Shown piece by piece: positions 9,858-19,272 of a stretch of 64,000 bases of DNA. The stretch lies in assembly GCA_963792815.1 (NCBI GenBank), contig CAWBXR010000013.1:1-64000 (forward strand), written 5' to 3'. The notes beneath the pieces were generated by a model. The model made no database searches and was not told the origin of the DNA. It saw nothing but the letters and a program-made list of their open reading frames with translations. Made by a program: the position numbers and the translations under genes. The stretch is from JARRPM01 sp963792815 (GTDB lineage Bacteria > Pseudomonadota > Gammaproteobacteria > Pseudomonadales > Halieaceae). How positions within the stretch are numbered: position 1 is the first letter of the stretch; every line of letters starts with the position of its first letter.

Positions 9858-11551
9858 GAGACGGTTTCGCTGTGCTGGCGCATGACCCCGCCCCGGCTTG
9901 GCTTGCCGCCACCGCGGGAGATCACTTCTGACAGGTAGGAGGGCGCCTCGACATGCAGCATCTGGTACAGGTTGGCCAGGTGCATACGGTAAAGCTGGTC
10001 GAACTGGTTTACGGTGGACGAGGGGTTGTAGTCGCCGAACCACCAGAACCAGTCGGAGCCCTCGCAGATGGCCAGCTGTTTTTCCGCGGCCTCTATTTCT
10101 CCGGCCGTAAGCTTACCGCTGGCGACCTGCTCGTCGAAGGTGCGCTTGGCCTCCACCAGGATCTCCCAGCCGCGGTTCTTGTCGGGGTCGCCGATCCAGG
10201 TGGAGAAGGTGCCGTAAACCCAGCTCCCCGCCGTCAGGTGGTCCTCCTGGGCCGGTGCAGGTGATTTGTCCTGCAGGAACTTCTCGAAGGTGGTCATCTG
10301 CAGCAGCGGGTTTGCCGCCAGGTCGCGGTAGAGCTGATCGAGGAAGTAATAACCGTTTTCCGGGTAGTACTCCCAGGCGTTCTCGCCGTCGAGGATGATC
10401 GTGATGAGGCAGTCGTCCCGGTCGGGGCAGACCCGGGCTATGTTTTCCATGTGGCCGATGAGGTTGGCCACGGCGTCGTTGGCGTGCCAATCGGAGTAGT
10501 TAAAGCCGATCAGGTCGGACAGGCCGTCATCGCGGAAGAAACAGTCGACCGGAACATCGCCAAATCGGTAGACCCGATGACTGCAGGACTTCGACCTGGC
10601 GTCGTGGCTGTTGTGCAACACCGTGCCGCCGCTGGCAATCCACTTGATGCCCTGTTCGGCGAACAGGGCCAGCGCCTGCTGGCTGACACCGCCCTCCGAG
10701 GGCCACAAGCCCAGGGGCTTGCGGCCGAAAACGCGTTCAAAAGTCGCCACGCCTTTGCGCAGGTGCCAGCGCGCCCGTTCCTCGCCACCGGGATATTCGG
10801 TGGTCACCGGCAGGTGGACTGCGGGCATCGCCTCCCGGGCCGTGTTCATGTCGAGCATCAGCGGGATAATCGGGTGGGCGTAGGGACTCATGCTGAGCTC
10901 GACCCTGCCGGACTCTGCCAGCGCCCGGTAGCGGGGCACTATGGTCTGCATCTGCTCCAGCACGATCTGCAACAGCTCCCGGCGATCGTGCAGGCTGAAA
11001 TTGTGGGCCTTTTCCCGCAGCCGCTGGATGCGCTTGTCACTGCGCTGCACGGACTCGGCCATCCAGCTCAGGTGATACCAGACCAGCAGGTCGGCTAGGA
11101 ACTGGTTGGAGGCGTAGATCATGCTGTCGGGGTGGCTCTCATACCAGTCCGCCATGGTGGCCAGCCGCTGGAACGGCTCGAAGCGCGCGATCATCCGCTC
11201 GCGATTGGCGCGCAGGCAGTCCTGCATAAGCCGCAGGCGGGCCTGGGCATTGCCCGGCAGGGCCGGTTCCGCCAGCTCTGCCAGCAGCGGATCCTGGATT
11301 ACACCGTGGCCCTCGAGGTAGGACTTGACCTGGGCGATGTAATCCTCGATCTGCTCGAGCAGGATGGGAGCGAAATTGACCACCGCCCGCGCCTCGGGCA
11401 CAGCCTCGAGGTGGGCCGCCATATCCACGTAGTCCTTGGTGGAGTGCAGGTAGGTCCAGGGCAGGTGCACCCTGCCGGTGCGCATGTCGCGGTAGTCGGG
11501 CTGGTGCATATGCCACATCAGCACCACGCTCATGGGCTGGTTAGCGGGCAT
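9854..11551 (-). CDS. GH57 family alpha-amylase/glucanotransferase
   Basis: Glycoside hydrolase family 57 enzyme of 565 residues, acting on alpha-1,4-glucans by a retaining mechanism. Visible family motifs: HMHQPDY (residues 14-20, conserved region 1), LWPSEGGVS with the probable nucleophile Glu286, and DGENAWEYY with the probable acid/base Asp388. The late block GSWVYGTFSTWIGD is also typical. There is no signal peptide, so it acts in the cytoplasm on glycogen or maltodextrin. The start at 11551 overlaps the end of glgC by 11 bases; an alternative ATG lies 18 bases further in. Its stop overlaps the malQ start. Whether it is an amylase, a 4-alpha-glucanotransferase or a branching-type GH57 enzyme cannot be decided from motifs alone. 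Confidence 0.88.
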   Translation of the reverse strand: MPANQPMSVVLMWHMHQPDYRDMRTGRVHLPWTYLHSTKDYVDMAAHLEAVPEARAVVNFAPILLEQIEDYIAQVKSYLEGHGVIQDPLLAELAEPALPGNAQARLRLMQDCLRANRERMIARFEPFQRLATMADWYESHPDSMIYASNQFLADLLVWYHLSWMAESVQRSDKRIQRLREKAHNFSLHDRRELLQIVLEQMQTIVPRYRALAESGRVELSMSPYAHPIIPLMLDMNTAREAMPAVHLPVTTEYPGGEERARWHLRKGVATFERVFGRKPLGLWPSEGGVSQQALALFAEQGIKWIASGGTVLHNSHDARSKSCSHRVYRFGDVPVDCFFRDDGLSDLIGFNYSDWHANDAVANLIGHMENIARVCPDRDDCLITIILDGENAWEYYPENGYYFLDQLYRDLAANPLLQMTTFEKFLQDKSPAPAQEDHLTAGSWVYGTFSTWIGDPDKNRGWEILVEAKRTFDEQVASGKLTAGEIEAAEKQLAICEGSDWFWWFGDYNPSSTVNQFDQLYRMHLANLYQMLHVEAPSYLSEVISRGGGKPSRGGVMRQHSETVS

Positions 11552-12809
11552 AGTGCAGCCGCTGGCCGAGCATCTCCGGTGTCACCAGTATCACGCCGCC
11601 CTTGGAGACGTGGAAACGGGCGGCATCCTCCTCCGGATCGACACCGATGCTGGTGCCGGGCGGAATCCTGCAGCCCTTGTCGATGATCGCTTTTTTGATC
11701 ACACAGCGCCTGCCGATATCGACGTCCGGGAATATCACGGCGTCCTCGATATGCGAGTAGGAGTGCACGTGGACATTGCTGAACAGCAGTGAGCGCCGCA
11801 CGTAGGAGCCCGAGACAATGCAGCCGCCGGCGACCATGGAGTCCACCGCCATGCCCCGGCGACCTTCGTCATCAAACACGAACTTGGCCGGCGGTACCTG
11901 GTCCTGGTAGGTCCAGATCGGCCACTCCCGGTCGTACAGGTTGAGCTCCGGGCTGATGCCGATCAACTCCATATTGGCCTCCCAGTAGGCATCGATGGTG
12001 CCGACGTCCCGCCAGTAGGCATGTTCCTGGCTGCCCTGTTGGCGAAAGGGAAATGCGGTGACCCGCAGCCGGTTGATCACATCGGGAATGATGTCACCGC
12101 CGAAGTCGTGCTTGGAGTCGGTTTCATCGGCGTCGCGCAGCAGTTCGTCGATCAGTACCTCGGTGCGAAAGATATAGATACCCATGGAAGCCAGCGCCAC
12201 ATCATCCCGCCCTGGCATGGGGGTGGGCTGGTCGGGTTTCTCGGCGAACTGGATGATGCGGTTGTCCAGATCCACCTCCATTACCCCGAAGGCCCGCGCT
12301 TCATTGATTGGCACCTCGATACAGCCGACCGTGATGTCCGCCTCGGCTTCCACATGGGCGGCCAGCATGGTGCCGTAATCCATCTTGTAGATATGGTCGC
12401 CCGCGAGGATCAGCACGAACTCCGGCTTATGGGTGCGGATGATGTCGATATTCTGGTAGATGGCGTCGGCGGTGCCCTCGTACCAGGAGGTCTCCAGCCT
12501 TTGCTGGGCCGGCAGCAGTTCGACGAACTCGCCCAGTTCGCCGCGCATGAAACCCCAGCCCCGCTGTATGTGCTGAATCAGGCTGTGAGCCTTGTACTGG
12601 GTGAGGATGCCGACCTTGCGGATGCCGGAATTGACGCAGTTGGACAGGGGGAAGTCGATAATCCTGAACTTGCCGCCAAAAGGCACCGCCGGTTTTGCCC
12701 GCCACAGGGTGAGCTGGCGCAGCCTGGAGCCGCGGCCGCCGGCGAGTACGAGTGCCAGCGTGTCCTTGGTCAGGCGGCTGACGTATCTTGCTGAATCGGG
12801 ATCAGTCAT
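11541..12809 (-). CDS. glgC: Glucose-1-phosphate adenylyltransferase (ADP-glucose pyrophosphorylase)
   Basis: Makes ADP-glucose from glucose-1-phosphate and ATP, the committed and regulated step of bacterial glycogen synthesis. 422 residues, normal for GlgC. Motifs: nucleotide-binding VLAGGRGSRL (residues 21-30), PFGGKFRIIDFPLSNCVNSG, WYEGTADA (109-116), AGDHIYKMDY (136-145), and a C-terminal left-handed beta-helix with hexapeptide-like turns (ARFHVSKGGVILV at the end). First gene of a minus-strand operon with the GH57 amylase and malQ. It is divergent from glgB across about 120 bases, which also carry an FNR-like box. Allosteric control by fructose-1,6-bisphosphate or related metabolites is known for the family and not shown here. 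Confidence 0.97.
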   Translation of the reverse strand: MTDPDSARYVSRLTKDTLALVLAGGRGSRLRQLTLWRAKPAVPFGGKFRIIDFPLSNCVNSGIRKVGILTQYKAHSLIQHIQRGWGFMRGELGEFVELLPAQQRLETSWYEGTADAIYQNIDIIRTHKPEFVLILAGDHIYKMDYGTMLAAHVEAEADITVGCIEVPINEARAFGVMEVDLDNRIIQFAEKPDQPTPMPGRDDVALASMGIYIFRTEVLIDELLRDADETDSKHDFGGDIIPDVINRLRVTAFPFRQQGSQEHAYWRDVGTIDAYWEANMELIGISPELNLYDREWPIWTYQDQVPPAKFVFDDEGRRGMAVDSMVAGGCIVSGSYVRRSLLFSNVHVHSYSHIEDAVIFPDVDIGRRCVIKKAIIDKGCRIPPGTSIGVDPEEDAARFHVSKGGVILVTPEMLGQRLHYAR

Positions 12810-12908
12810 ATCGGGTTCATTGATCTGTGAGCTGGTTAGCCTGGAGTTATTGCATTAACATCGGATTACATTGTGGACAATATCCGGAAGAAAGTCCTCA
12901 TTTCTCGC

Positions 12909-12922
12909 TTGATATAAATCAT
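12909..12922. promoter_or_regulatory. Candidate FNR/ANR (CRP-FNR family) box between glgC and glgB
   Basis: TTGATATAAATCAT matches the palindromic consensus TTGAT-N4-ATCAA at 9 of 10 specified positions. Its centre (about 12915.5) lies about 43 bases upstream of a start site that would be set by a minus-strand GATATT (-10 like, complement of 12879-12884), which is near the class II activator position for glgC. On the plus strand it sits only 10 bases before the glgB start, where it could instead act as a repressor site. Sequence match only. Confidence 0.4.
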
Positions 12923-12932
12923 TGGATATTTG

Positions 12933-15125
12933 ATGAGAACGGTTTCGATTCAAGAGCCTGTCAGTGACGCCTTGCGGCGGGTGCTGGACGGGCGACACCG
13001 CGATCCTTTTGAAGTCCTGGGCTGCCACCGCCAGGGCGCCGGCTGGCAGATACGGGCGCTGTTGCCCGGTGCCGCCGAGGCCGAGGTAGTGTGGGGTGGC
13101 AGCCAGCTGCCCATGCAGCGCCTGCCGGACACCGATCTCTTTACCTGTGGCGTGGCCTCGGCCGCTGCGCCCGGCTACGAGTTGCGCTGGCGCGCGGCGG
13201 AGGGCGAGTGGCAGCAGGGGGAGGACCCCTACCGCTTCGGCCCGGCTATCGGCGATCTCGACCTGCACCTGTTCGGCGAGGGCCGGCATCATCATATCTA
13301 CCGGGTGCTCGGCGCCCACTGCTGTGAGCACGAGGGCGTGCCCGGCGTGCGCTTTGCCACCTGGGCGCCGAACGCGCGGCGGGTCAGCGTGGTGGGTGAC
13401 TTCAACCAGTGGCACGGGTTGCGGCACGCCATGCGTTCCCGCGGGCTGAGCGGGGTCTGGGAGTTGTTTATCCCGGGGTTGGCGGCCGGTGAGAAGTACA
13501 AGTTTGAAGTGTGCGACAGCAGGGGCAGGTTGCAGCTTAAGGCCGACCCTTACGGCAACCACTTCGAAATGCGGCCGGCCACCGCGGCCATCATCTGCCC
13601 GCCGAGCGAATTTGCCTGGAGCGACCAGCAGTGGCTGGCGCAGCGCGCCCGCTGGGACTGGCAGCACGCGCCTATCTCGATCTACGAGTTCCACCCCAGT
13701 TCCTGGCGGCGCTCGGCGGACGGCGGTTTCCTCAATTTCCGGGACATGGCGCCTATGCTGGCGGACTATGTGGCGGGCCTCGGTTTCACCCACGTGGAGC
13801 TGTTGCCTATCACCGAACACCCGCTGGATGACTCCTGGGGTTACCAGACCACGGGCTATTTCGCGCCCTCCCAGCGCTTCGGCAGCCCGGATGACTTCCG
13901 CTTCTTTGTCGATTACCTTCACAGCCGCGGCATCGGGGTCATCCTGGACTGGGTGCCGGCGCATTTCCCCAGGGATGCCCACGCCCTGGCCCGGTTTGAC
14001 GGCACCGCCCTGTACGAGCACGAGGACCCGCGCCGGGGTGAGCATACCGACTGGGGCACGTTGATTTTCAATTACGGCCGCAATGAGGTCAGGAACTTCC
14101 TGCTGGCCAGCGCCAACTACTGGCTGGAGGAGTTTCACCTGGACGGATTGCGGGTGGATGCGGTGGCCTCCATGCTCTACCTCGATTACTCCCGCAAGCC
14201 GGGGGAGTGGGAGCCCAACCGCTACGGCGGTCGGGAGAACCTCGAGGCCATCGATTTCCTGCGGGAACTCAACGCCCTCACCCACGGGGAGCACCCGGGT
14301 ACGCTGACCATCGCCGAAGAATCCACAGCCTGGCCCCAGGTAACCCGTCCCACCTGGGTTGGCGGCCTTGGGTTCTCGATCAAATGGAATATGGGCTGGA
14401 TGCACGACACCCTCGACTACATGTCCCATGAGCCGGTCTACCGGCAGTATCACCACGACCAGCTCACCTTCGGCCTGATGTACGCTTTTTCAGAGAACTT
14501 CCTCCTGCCCTTCTCCCACGACGAGGTGGTGCACGGCAAATATTCGCTGCTGGGCAAGATGCCCGGGGACGAGTGGCAGCGTTTCGCCAACCTGCGCCTG
14601 CTGTATACCTACCTGTACACCTATCCCGGCGCCAAGCTGCTGTTTATGGGCTGTGAGCTGGGGGAGCCGGGTGAGTGGCGGCACCAGGGGCAGTTGTCCT
14701 GGGAGTTACTGGAGCAGCCGCCGCATCGGGGTCTGCAGCAGCTGGTAGGTGATCTCAACCGGCTCTACCGCGATGAGCCCAGCCTGCACCGCAACAGCTT
14801 TGATGCGGCCGGTTTCGAGTGGATCGATTGCCACGATTCGACCCAGTCGGTGCTGAGCTACCTGCGCTGGGACGGTGCGGATTTTCATGTAGTGGTGCTC
14901 AACTTCACCCCTGTGGTGCGCACCGATTACCGTATCGGCGTGCCCCGCGAGGGTCGCTACCGCGAGGTGTTCAATTCCGATTCCCGCTTCTACGGCGGCA
15001 GCGACGTGGGCAACGGACCCGATATCGCCAGCCAGAGCGTATTCTGGATGGGTCGCCGCGACTCGATCAGCCTTACCCTGCCACCGCTCGGGGCGGTGGT
15101 ACTGAAACTGTCCGGAGCGCAGTGA
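12933..15125 (+). CDS. glgB: 1,4-alpha-glucan branching enzyme, GH13_9
   Basis: Introduces alpha-1,6 branches into glycogen. 730 residues, the same size class as E. coli GlgB. It has an N-terminal CBM48-like region (FATWAPNARRVSVVGDFNQW), the GH13 barrel, and a C-terminal beta domain. Catalytic residues computed from the frame: Asp409 in LRVDAVASM, Glu462 in TIAEESTAW and Asp530 in FSHDEVVHGK, each offset by four from the E. coli D405/E458/D526 triad. The start is ATG at 12933, next to a possible TTG at 12930. The stop is immediately followed by the glgA ATG, so the two are cotranscribed and probably translationally coupled. Confidence 0.97.
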   Translation: MRTVSIQEPVSDALRRVLDGRHRDPFEVLGCHRQGAGWQIRALLPGAAEAEVVWGGSQLPMQRLPDTDLFTCGVASAAAPGYELRWRAAEGEWQQGEDPYRFGPAIGDLDLHLFGEGRHHHIYRVLGAHCCEHEGVPGVRFATWAPNARRVSVVGDFNQWHGLRHAMRSRGLSGVWELFIPGLAAGEKYKFEVCDSRGRLQLKADPYGNHFEMRPATAAIICPPSEFAWSDQQWLAQRARWDWQHAPISIYEFHPSSWRRSADGGFLNFRDMAPMLADYVAGLGFTHVELLPITEHPLDDSWGYQTTGYFAPSQRFGSPDDFRFFVDYLHSRGIGVILDWVPAHFPRDAHALARFDGTALYEHEDPRRGEHTDWGTLIFNYGRNEVRNFLLASANYWLEEFHLDGLRVDAVASMLYLDYSRKPGEWEPNRYGGRENLEAIDFLRELNALTHGEHPGTLTIAEESTAWPQVTRPTWVGGLGFSIKWNMGWMHDTLDYMSHEPVYRQYHHDQLTFGLMYAFSENFLLPFSHDEVVHGKYSLLGKMPGDEWQRFANLRLLYTYLYTYPGAKLLFMGCELGEPGEWRHQGQLSWELLEQPPHRGLQQLVGDLNRLYRDEPSLHRNSFDAAGFEWIDCHDSTQSVLSYLRWDGADFHVVVLNFTPVVRTDYRIGVPREGRYREVFNSDSRFYGGSDVGNGPDIASQSVFWMGRRDSISLTLPPLGAVVLKLSGAQ

Positions 15126-16571
15126 ATGAGCCGCCTGTTGTTTGTCGCCAGCGAGGCCTACCCCCTTATCAAGACAGGAGGCCTGGCGGATGTGGCCGGC
15201 AGCCTGCCGGAAGTGCTGAGGCAGCAGGGGATGGACGTGCGCCTGTTGTTGCCGGCCTACCAGCATGTGCTGGAAGCCATCGAGCCCCCGGTCCACGTGG
15301 CGGACCTGGAAGTGGACGGCTCGGTGCTGCGAATTGTCAGCACCCGTCTGCCCGGCACGCAAGTGGAAACCTGGCTGCTTGAGCATCCCCTGTTTTCGCA
15401 GCGCCCCGGCAACCCCTATCACGACACCCGCGGGCTGCCCTGGCCCGACAACGCCGATCGCTTTATGCTGCTGTGCCGGGTCGCCGCCGCCATCGCGACG
15501 GGGCAGGCAGGGTTGGACTGGCAGCCCGATGTGCTGCATTGCAACGACTGGCATACCGGCCCGGCGATCGCCCTGACCCACCTGAGCGAGCCGCGGCCGC
15601 GCACCGTGTTTACCATCCACAGCCTCGCCCACATGGGCCTGTTCAACCGCGCGACTTTCGAGCGCCTGCGCCTGCCGGAGCACTTCTGGCGCGACAGCGC
15701 GCTGGAGTTCTACGGCCAGTGCAGTTTCATCAAGGGCGGGCTGGTTTACGCCGATTACATCACCACGGTCAGCCCAAGCTACGCCACGGAGATCTGCGAA
15801 TCCCCCGGCGGCATGGGGCTGGAAGGTCTGCTGCGCCAGCGCCGGGAGCGGCTGGTGGGCATTCTCAACGGTATCGACAGCCAGGTCTGGAACCCCGCCA
15901 CGGATCCCTACCTGGTGCAGCCTTACACCCCGGAATCCCTGGCGGACAAGGCGCTCAATAAGACTGCGCTGCAGGCGGACCTGGGCCTGGCCCAGCTCGA
16001 TGACCGACCCATGGTGGGCCTGGTGGGGCGCCTGGTGGAGCAAAAGGGGCTGGAATTGATCTTGCCGGTGCTGGCGGAAATCCTGGCCTGCCCGGTGCAG
16101 CTGGTTATCCTGGGTACCGGTGAACCCCTTTACGAGCAGCGCCTGACTGCGGCCGCCGCCCGGAATCCCGATGCGATGGCGGTAGTGCTGGCCTATGATG
16201 AGTCCCTGGCGCACCGGATCGAAGCGGCAGCGGATATATTCCTGATGCCTTCCCTGTTTGAGCCCTGCGGGCTCAACCAGCTTTACAGCCTGCGCTATGG
16301 CACCCTGCCGCTGGTGCGAGCCGTCGGCGGACTTGCCGATACCGTGGTCGACAGCAATTCGCAGACCCTGGACCAGGGCAGCGCCACCGGTTTTGTCTTC
16401 AGCCAGCCGGACCCGGCCGAATTACTTGCTGCCATGCGGCGCGCCTGTGAACTATGGTATGACACTAAAAGCTGGCGTAAGGTACAGGTCAACGCCATGA
16501 AGCAGGACTTTTCCTGGCAGCAAAGTGCCAACCGTTACCTGCAGTTATATAACACTGCCACTGATCCCTGA
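15126..16571 (+). CDS. glgA: Glycogen (starch) synthase, GT5
   Basis: Elongates alpha-1,4-glucan chains using ADP-glucose. 481 residues, typical for bacterial GlgA. The N-terminal ADP-glucose motif is KTGGLADVAGSLP with Lys16. Further signatures are HCNDWHTG, HSLAHMGLF, YADYITTVSPSYA, NGIDSQVWNP, and the C-terminal Rossmann motif MPSLFEPCGLNQLYSLRYGT with the GT-B catalytic glutamate. The start directly follows the glgB stop with no gap. The next gene is glgP after 14 bases, completing a glgB-glgA-glgP operon. Confidence 0.97.
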   Translation: MSRLLFVASEAYPLIKTGGLADVAGSLPEVLRQQGMDVRLLLPAYQHVLEAIEPPVHVADLEVDGSVLRIVSTRLPGTQVETWLLEHPLFSQRPGNPYHDTRGLPWPDNADRFMLLCRVAAAIATGQAGLDWQPDVLHCNDWHTGPAIALTHLSEPRPRTVFTIHSLAHMGLFNRATFERLRLPEHFWRDSALEFYGQCSFIKGGLVYADYITTVSPSYATEICESPGGMGLEGLLRQRRERLVGILNGIDSQVWNPATDPYLVQPYTPESLADKALNKTALQADLGLAQLDDRPMVGLVGRLVEQKGLELILPVLAEILACPVQLVILGTGEPLYEQRLTAAAARNPDAMAVVLAYDESLAHRIEAAADIFLMPSLFEPCGLNQLYSLRYGTLPLVRAVGGLADTVVDSNSQTLDQGSATGFVFSQPDPAELLAAMRRACELWYDTKSWRKVQVNAMKQDFSWQQSANRYLQLYNTATDP

Positions 16572-16585
16572 GGTCGCGAAAAGCT

Positions 16586-19133
16586 ATGCCCGGTTCCCAG
16601 TTTCCCCTCGAAGTACAGCCCCGTATTCCCGCTGAGCTCGCCCGCCTGCAGGTGATGGCCAACGACCTGATGTACAGCTGGGATCGATCTATCCGTTCCC
16701 TGTTCCACCGCCTCGACCGACAGGTCTGGGAAAGTTGCGACCACAACCCCAAGGCGTTCCTGCGCCGGGTGTCCCAGCAGCGTCTCGAGGAGGCCCTGGA
16801 GGACCGCTCCTACATGGAGGACTACCGCAGGGTAACGTCTGCTTACGACGCCTATCGCGAGCACCGCGGTCGGCCGGAGTTGACCTCGCTGTTCGACCCG
16901 GACGAGGATCTCATAGCCTACTTCTGCCTTGAGTTCGGCTTTCACGAGAGCTTTCCCATCTACTCCGGCGGCCTCGGGATCCTGGCCGGCGATCACTGCA
17001 AGGCCGCCAGTGACGTGGGCCTGCCTTTCGTCGCGATCGGGCTGCTGTACCAGGCGGGTTACTTCACCCAGACCATCGACGGCCACGGCCACCAGCAGGT
17101 CAGTCACACCCGCTCCCAGCCCCACGACCTGCCGGTGGTGCCGACCCTGACCGAGACCGGACAGCACCTGACGCTCGATATCGAGTTCCCCGGGCGCGTG
17201 CTCAAGGTGCGGGTCTGGACCGCCCAGGCCGGGCACATCACCCTGTACCTGCTGGATACCAACCTGCCGGAAAACACTGCGGCGGACAGGGCGATTACCA
17301 ACCAGCTCTACGGCGGTGACCGGGAGATGCGCCTGCAGCAGGAGCTGGTGCTGGGGGTGGGCGGGGTGCGCGCACTGCGGGCCCTGGACCTGCACGCGAC
17401 GGTCTGGCATATCAACGAGGGGCATGCGGCCTTCCAGTTGCTGGAGCGTTGCGCCTTCCGCATGCGCGAGGGCCTGGATGTTTACAGTGCCATGGAGCTG
17501 GTAGCGGCCGGGACCGTATTTACCACCCATACACCTGTGCCCGCCGGGCACGATATATTCGACCGCCACCTGGTGGAAAAATACCTGGGCCCGGCTGTTC
17601 GCGACCTGGGGCTGGAGTTCGACCAGGTCTACCAGCTGGGGCTCAATTCCGGGGGCGGTTTCAACATGACCTGCCTGGCCCTGCGTTGTACCCGTTTCCA
17701 CAACGGGGTCAGTCGCATTCACGGCCAGGTGGCGGCGGAAATGGAGGCGGAATTGTGGCCGCAGATTCCCCACCGCGAGAACCCCATTACCTATATTACC
17801 AACGGGGTGCACCTGGAGACCTTCCTGGCCCGGGAGTGGGTCAGCCTGTTCGACCTGCGTTTCGATGACTGGCGCAATGAACTGTTGAACGAGGAGTACT
17901 GGGAGCGGCTGGAGGAGATACCGGATTTCCATTACTGGAGTGTGCACAAGTCGCTGAAGCAGCAGTTACTCGGTTATGTCCATGAAGGCGTGCTGGTACA
18001 GCAGCGCCGCAACGGCACCAGCGACGCGGTGATTCACCGCATGGTGCGTTATGTCGATGGCACCCATGAAGACGTGCTGGTGGTGGGTTTTGCCCGCCGC
18101 TTCGCCACCTACAAGCGCGCCGCGATGCTGTTTGCCGACCCGGCCCGCCTGGCGCGGCTGCTGGGCGACCACGGAGCGCCCGGTGGTGATTATTTTCGCC
18201 GGCAAGGCGCACCCTCACGACGAACCCGGCCAGCAGTTGATCAAGCTGATCCATGATTTTTCCATGCACCCGGATTTTATTGGCAAGGTACTGCTGCTGG
18301 AAGGTTATGACATGGCCCTGGCGCGGCAAATGGTTTCCGGTGTCGATGTCTGGCTGAATACGCCGGAGTATCCGCTGGAGGCCAGCGGGACCTCGGGACA
18401 GAAGGCGGGCCTCAACGGGGCGGTCAATCTCAGTGTGCTGGACGGCTGGTGGGGCGAGGGCTACAACGGCCACAATGGCTGGGGTATCACCCCCCGGGAC
18501 TCGCGCTTCGACCACGACCAGCGCCACCTCGAGGAGGCCAACGACCTGCTTGATATCATCGAGCACGAGATGCTGCCCACCTACTTCCGGCGCAACGGTG
18601 GGGGCTATTCCGCGGACTGGGTGAGCCTGTCCAAGGCCTCCATGAAGTCCACTATTCCACGGTTTAATTCCCAGCGAATGCTGCGGGATTATGTCACCAA
18701 GCTTTACTGGCCGGCGCGTCAGCAGCGGCGCAAGCTCGAGGCCAATGGCGCCGAGGTGGCCCGCAACCTGGCGGCCTGGAAACACCGGGTGCGCTCCGCC
18801 TGGCCCGGAGTGAGCATGGAGCTGATGCTGCAGCCGCCCGCCCACCTGTTCCACGACGACAAGATCAGCTTGCGGGTGCGGGCCGCGTTGAATGGCCTGC
18901 AGGCCGAGGATGTCAGGCTGGAGTGCCTGCTGGGCAGCGATGATGCGGACGGGGAGTTCGCGGTAACCCAGAGAGTTGAGCTGGAGGCTGTCGACACGGA
19001 CGAGCAGTATACGAATTTTGCGATAGAGGTATTGCCGGCCATCGCGGGTATGCAGTATTACAAGCTGCGGATGTACCCTTACAACGAGGCCCTGAGCCAT
19101 CCCTTTGAATTGGGCTTCATGATCTGGATCTAG
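16586..19133 (+). CDS. glgP: Alpha-glucan (glycogen) phosphorylase, GT35 with DUF3417 N-terminus (frameshifted)
   Basis: Releases glucose-1-phosphate from glycogen with pyridoxal phosphate. About 849 residues, the length of the AlgP-type phosphorylases. The N-terminal ~100 residues (AELARLQVMANDLMYSWDRSI) match the DUF3417 region of this branch. Then come YFCLEFGFHESFPIYSGGLG, TTHTPVPAGHDIF, ITNGVHLETFL and the PLP-binding block EASGTSGQKAGLNG, with the Schiff-base Lys codon at 18402-18404. The frame breaks at a GG pair at 18173-18174; removing one G gives GDHERPVVIIFAGKAHP, the expected reading. This is the only break between 6.2 and 57.7 kb, so a sequencing error is likely. It follows glgA by 14 bases and would supply sugar phosphate when stores are used. 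Confidence 0.93.
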
Positions 19134-19272
19134 GCTTCTGCTTGTCCTGGATCAATAGCGGCTGGCGCCAGTCAGGGTAGGCTGTTCTCCAAAACCGGAG
19201 CGCGATACTGCCCCACGCTGCAATGTGGCGGGTCGTTCGCGCCCGACCGGGCTAATAACAGGACAGGGTGTG

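Noticed and set aside
12855..14456. Long minus-strand open frame over glgB
   Set aside because: Lies entirely over the well-supported glgB gene with intact catalytic residues; no family recognised in the antisense translation.
14706..16214. Long minus-strand open frame over glgB/glgA
   Set aside because: Antisense to glgA; GC-rich codon structure explains it.
19225..19272. Upstream GTG start for the antiporter
   Set aside because: No ribosome site, and it adds a polar segment before the first helix; GTG 19273 with AGGA is better.
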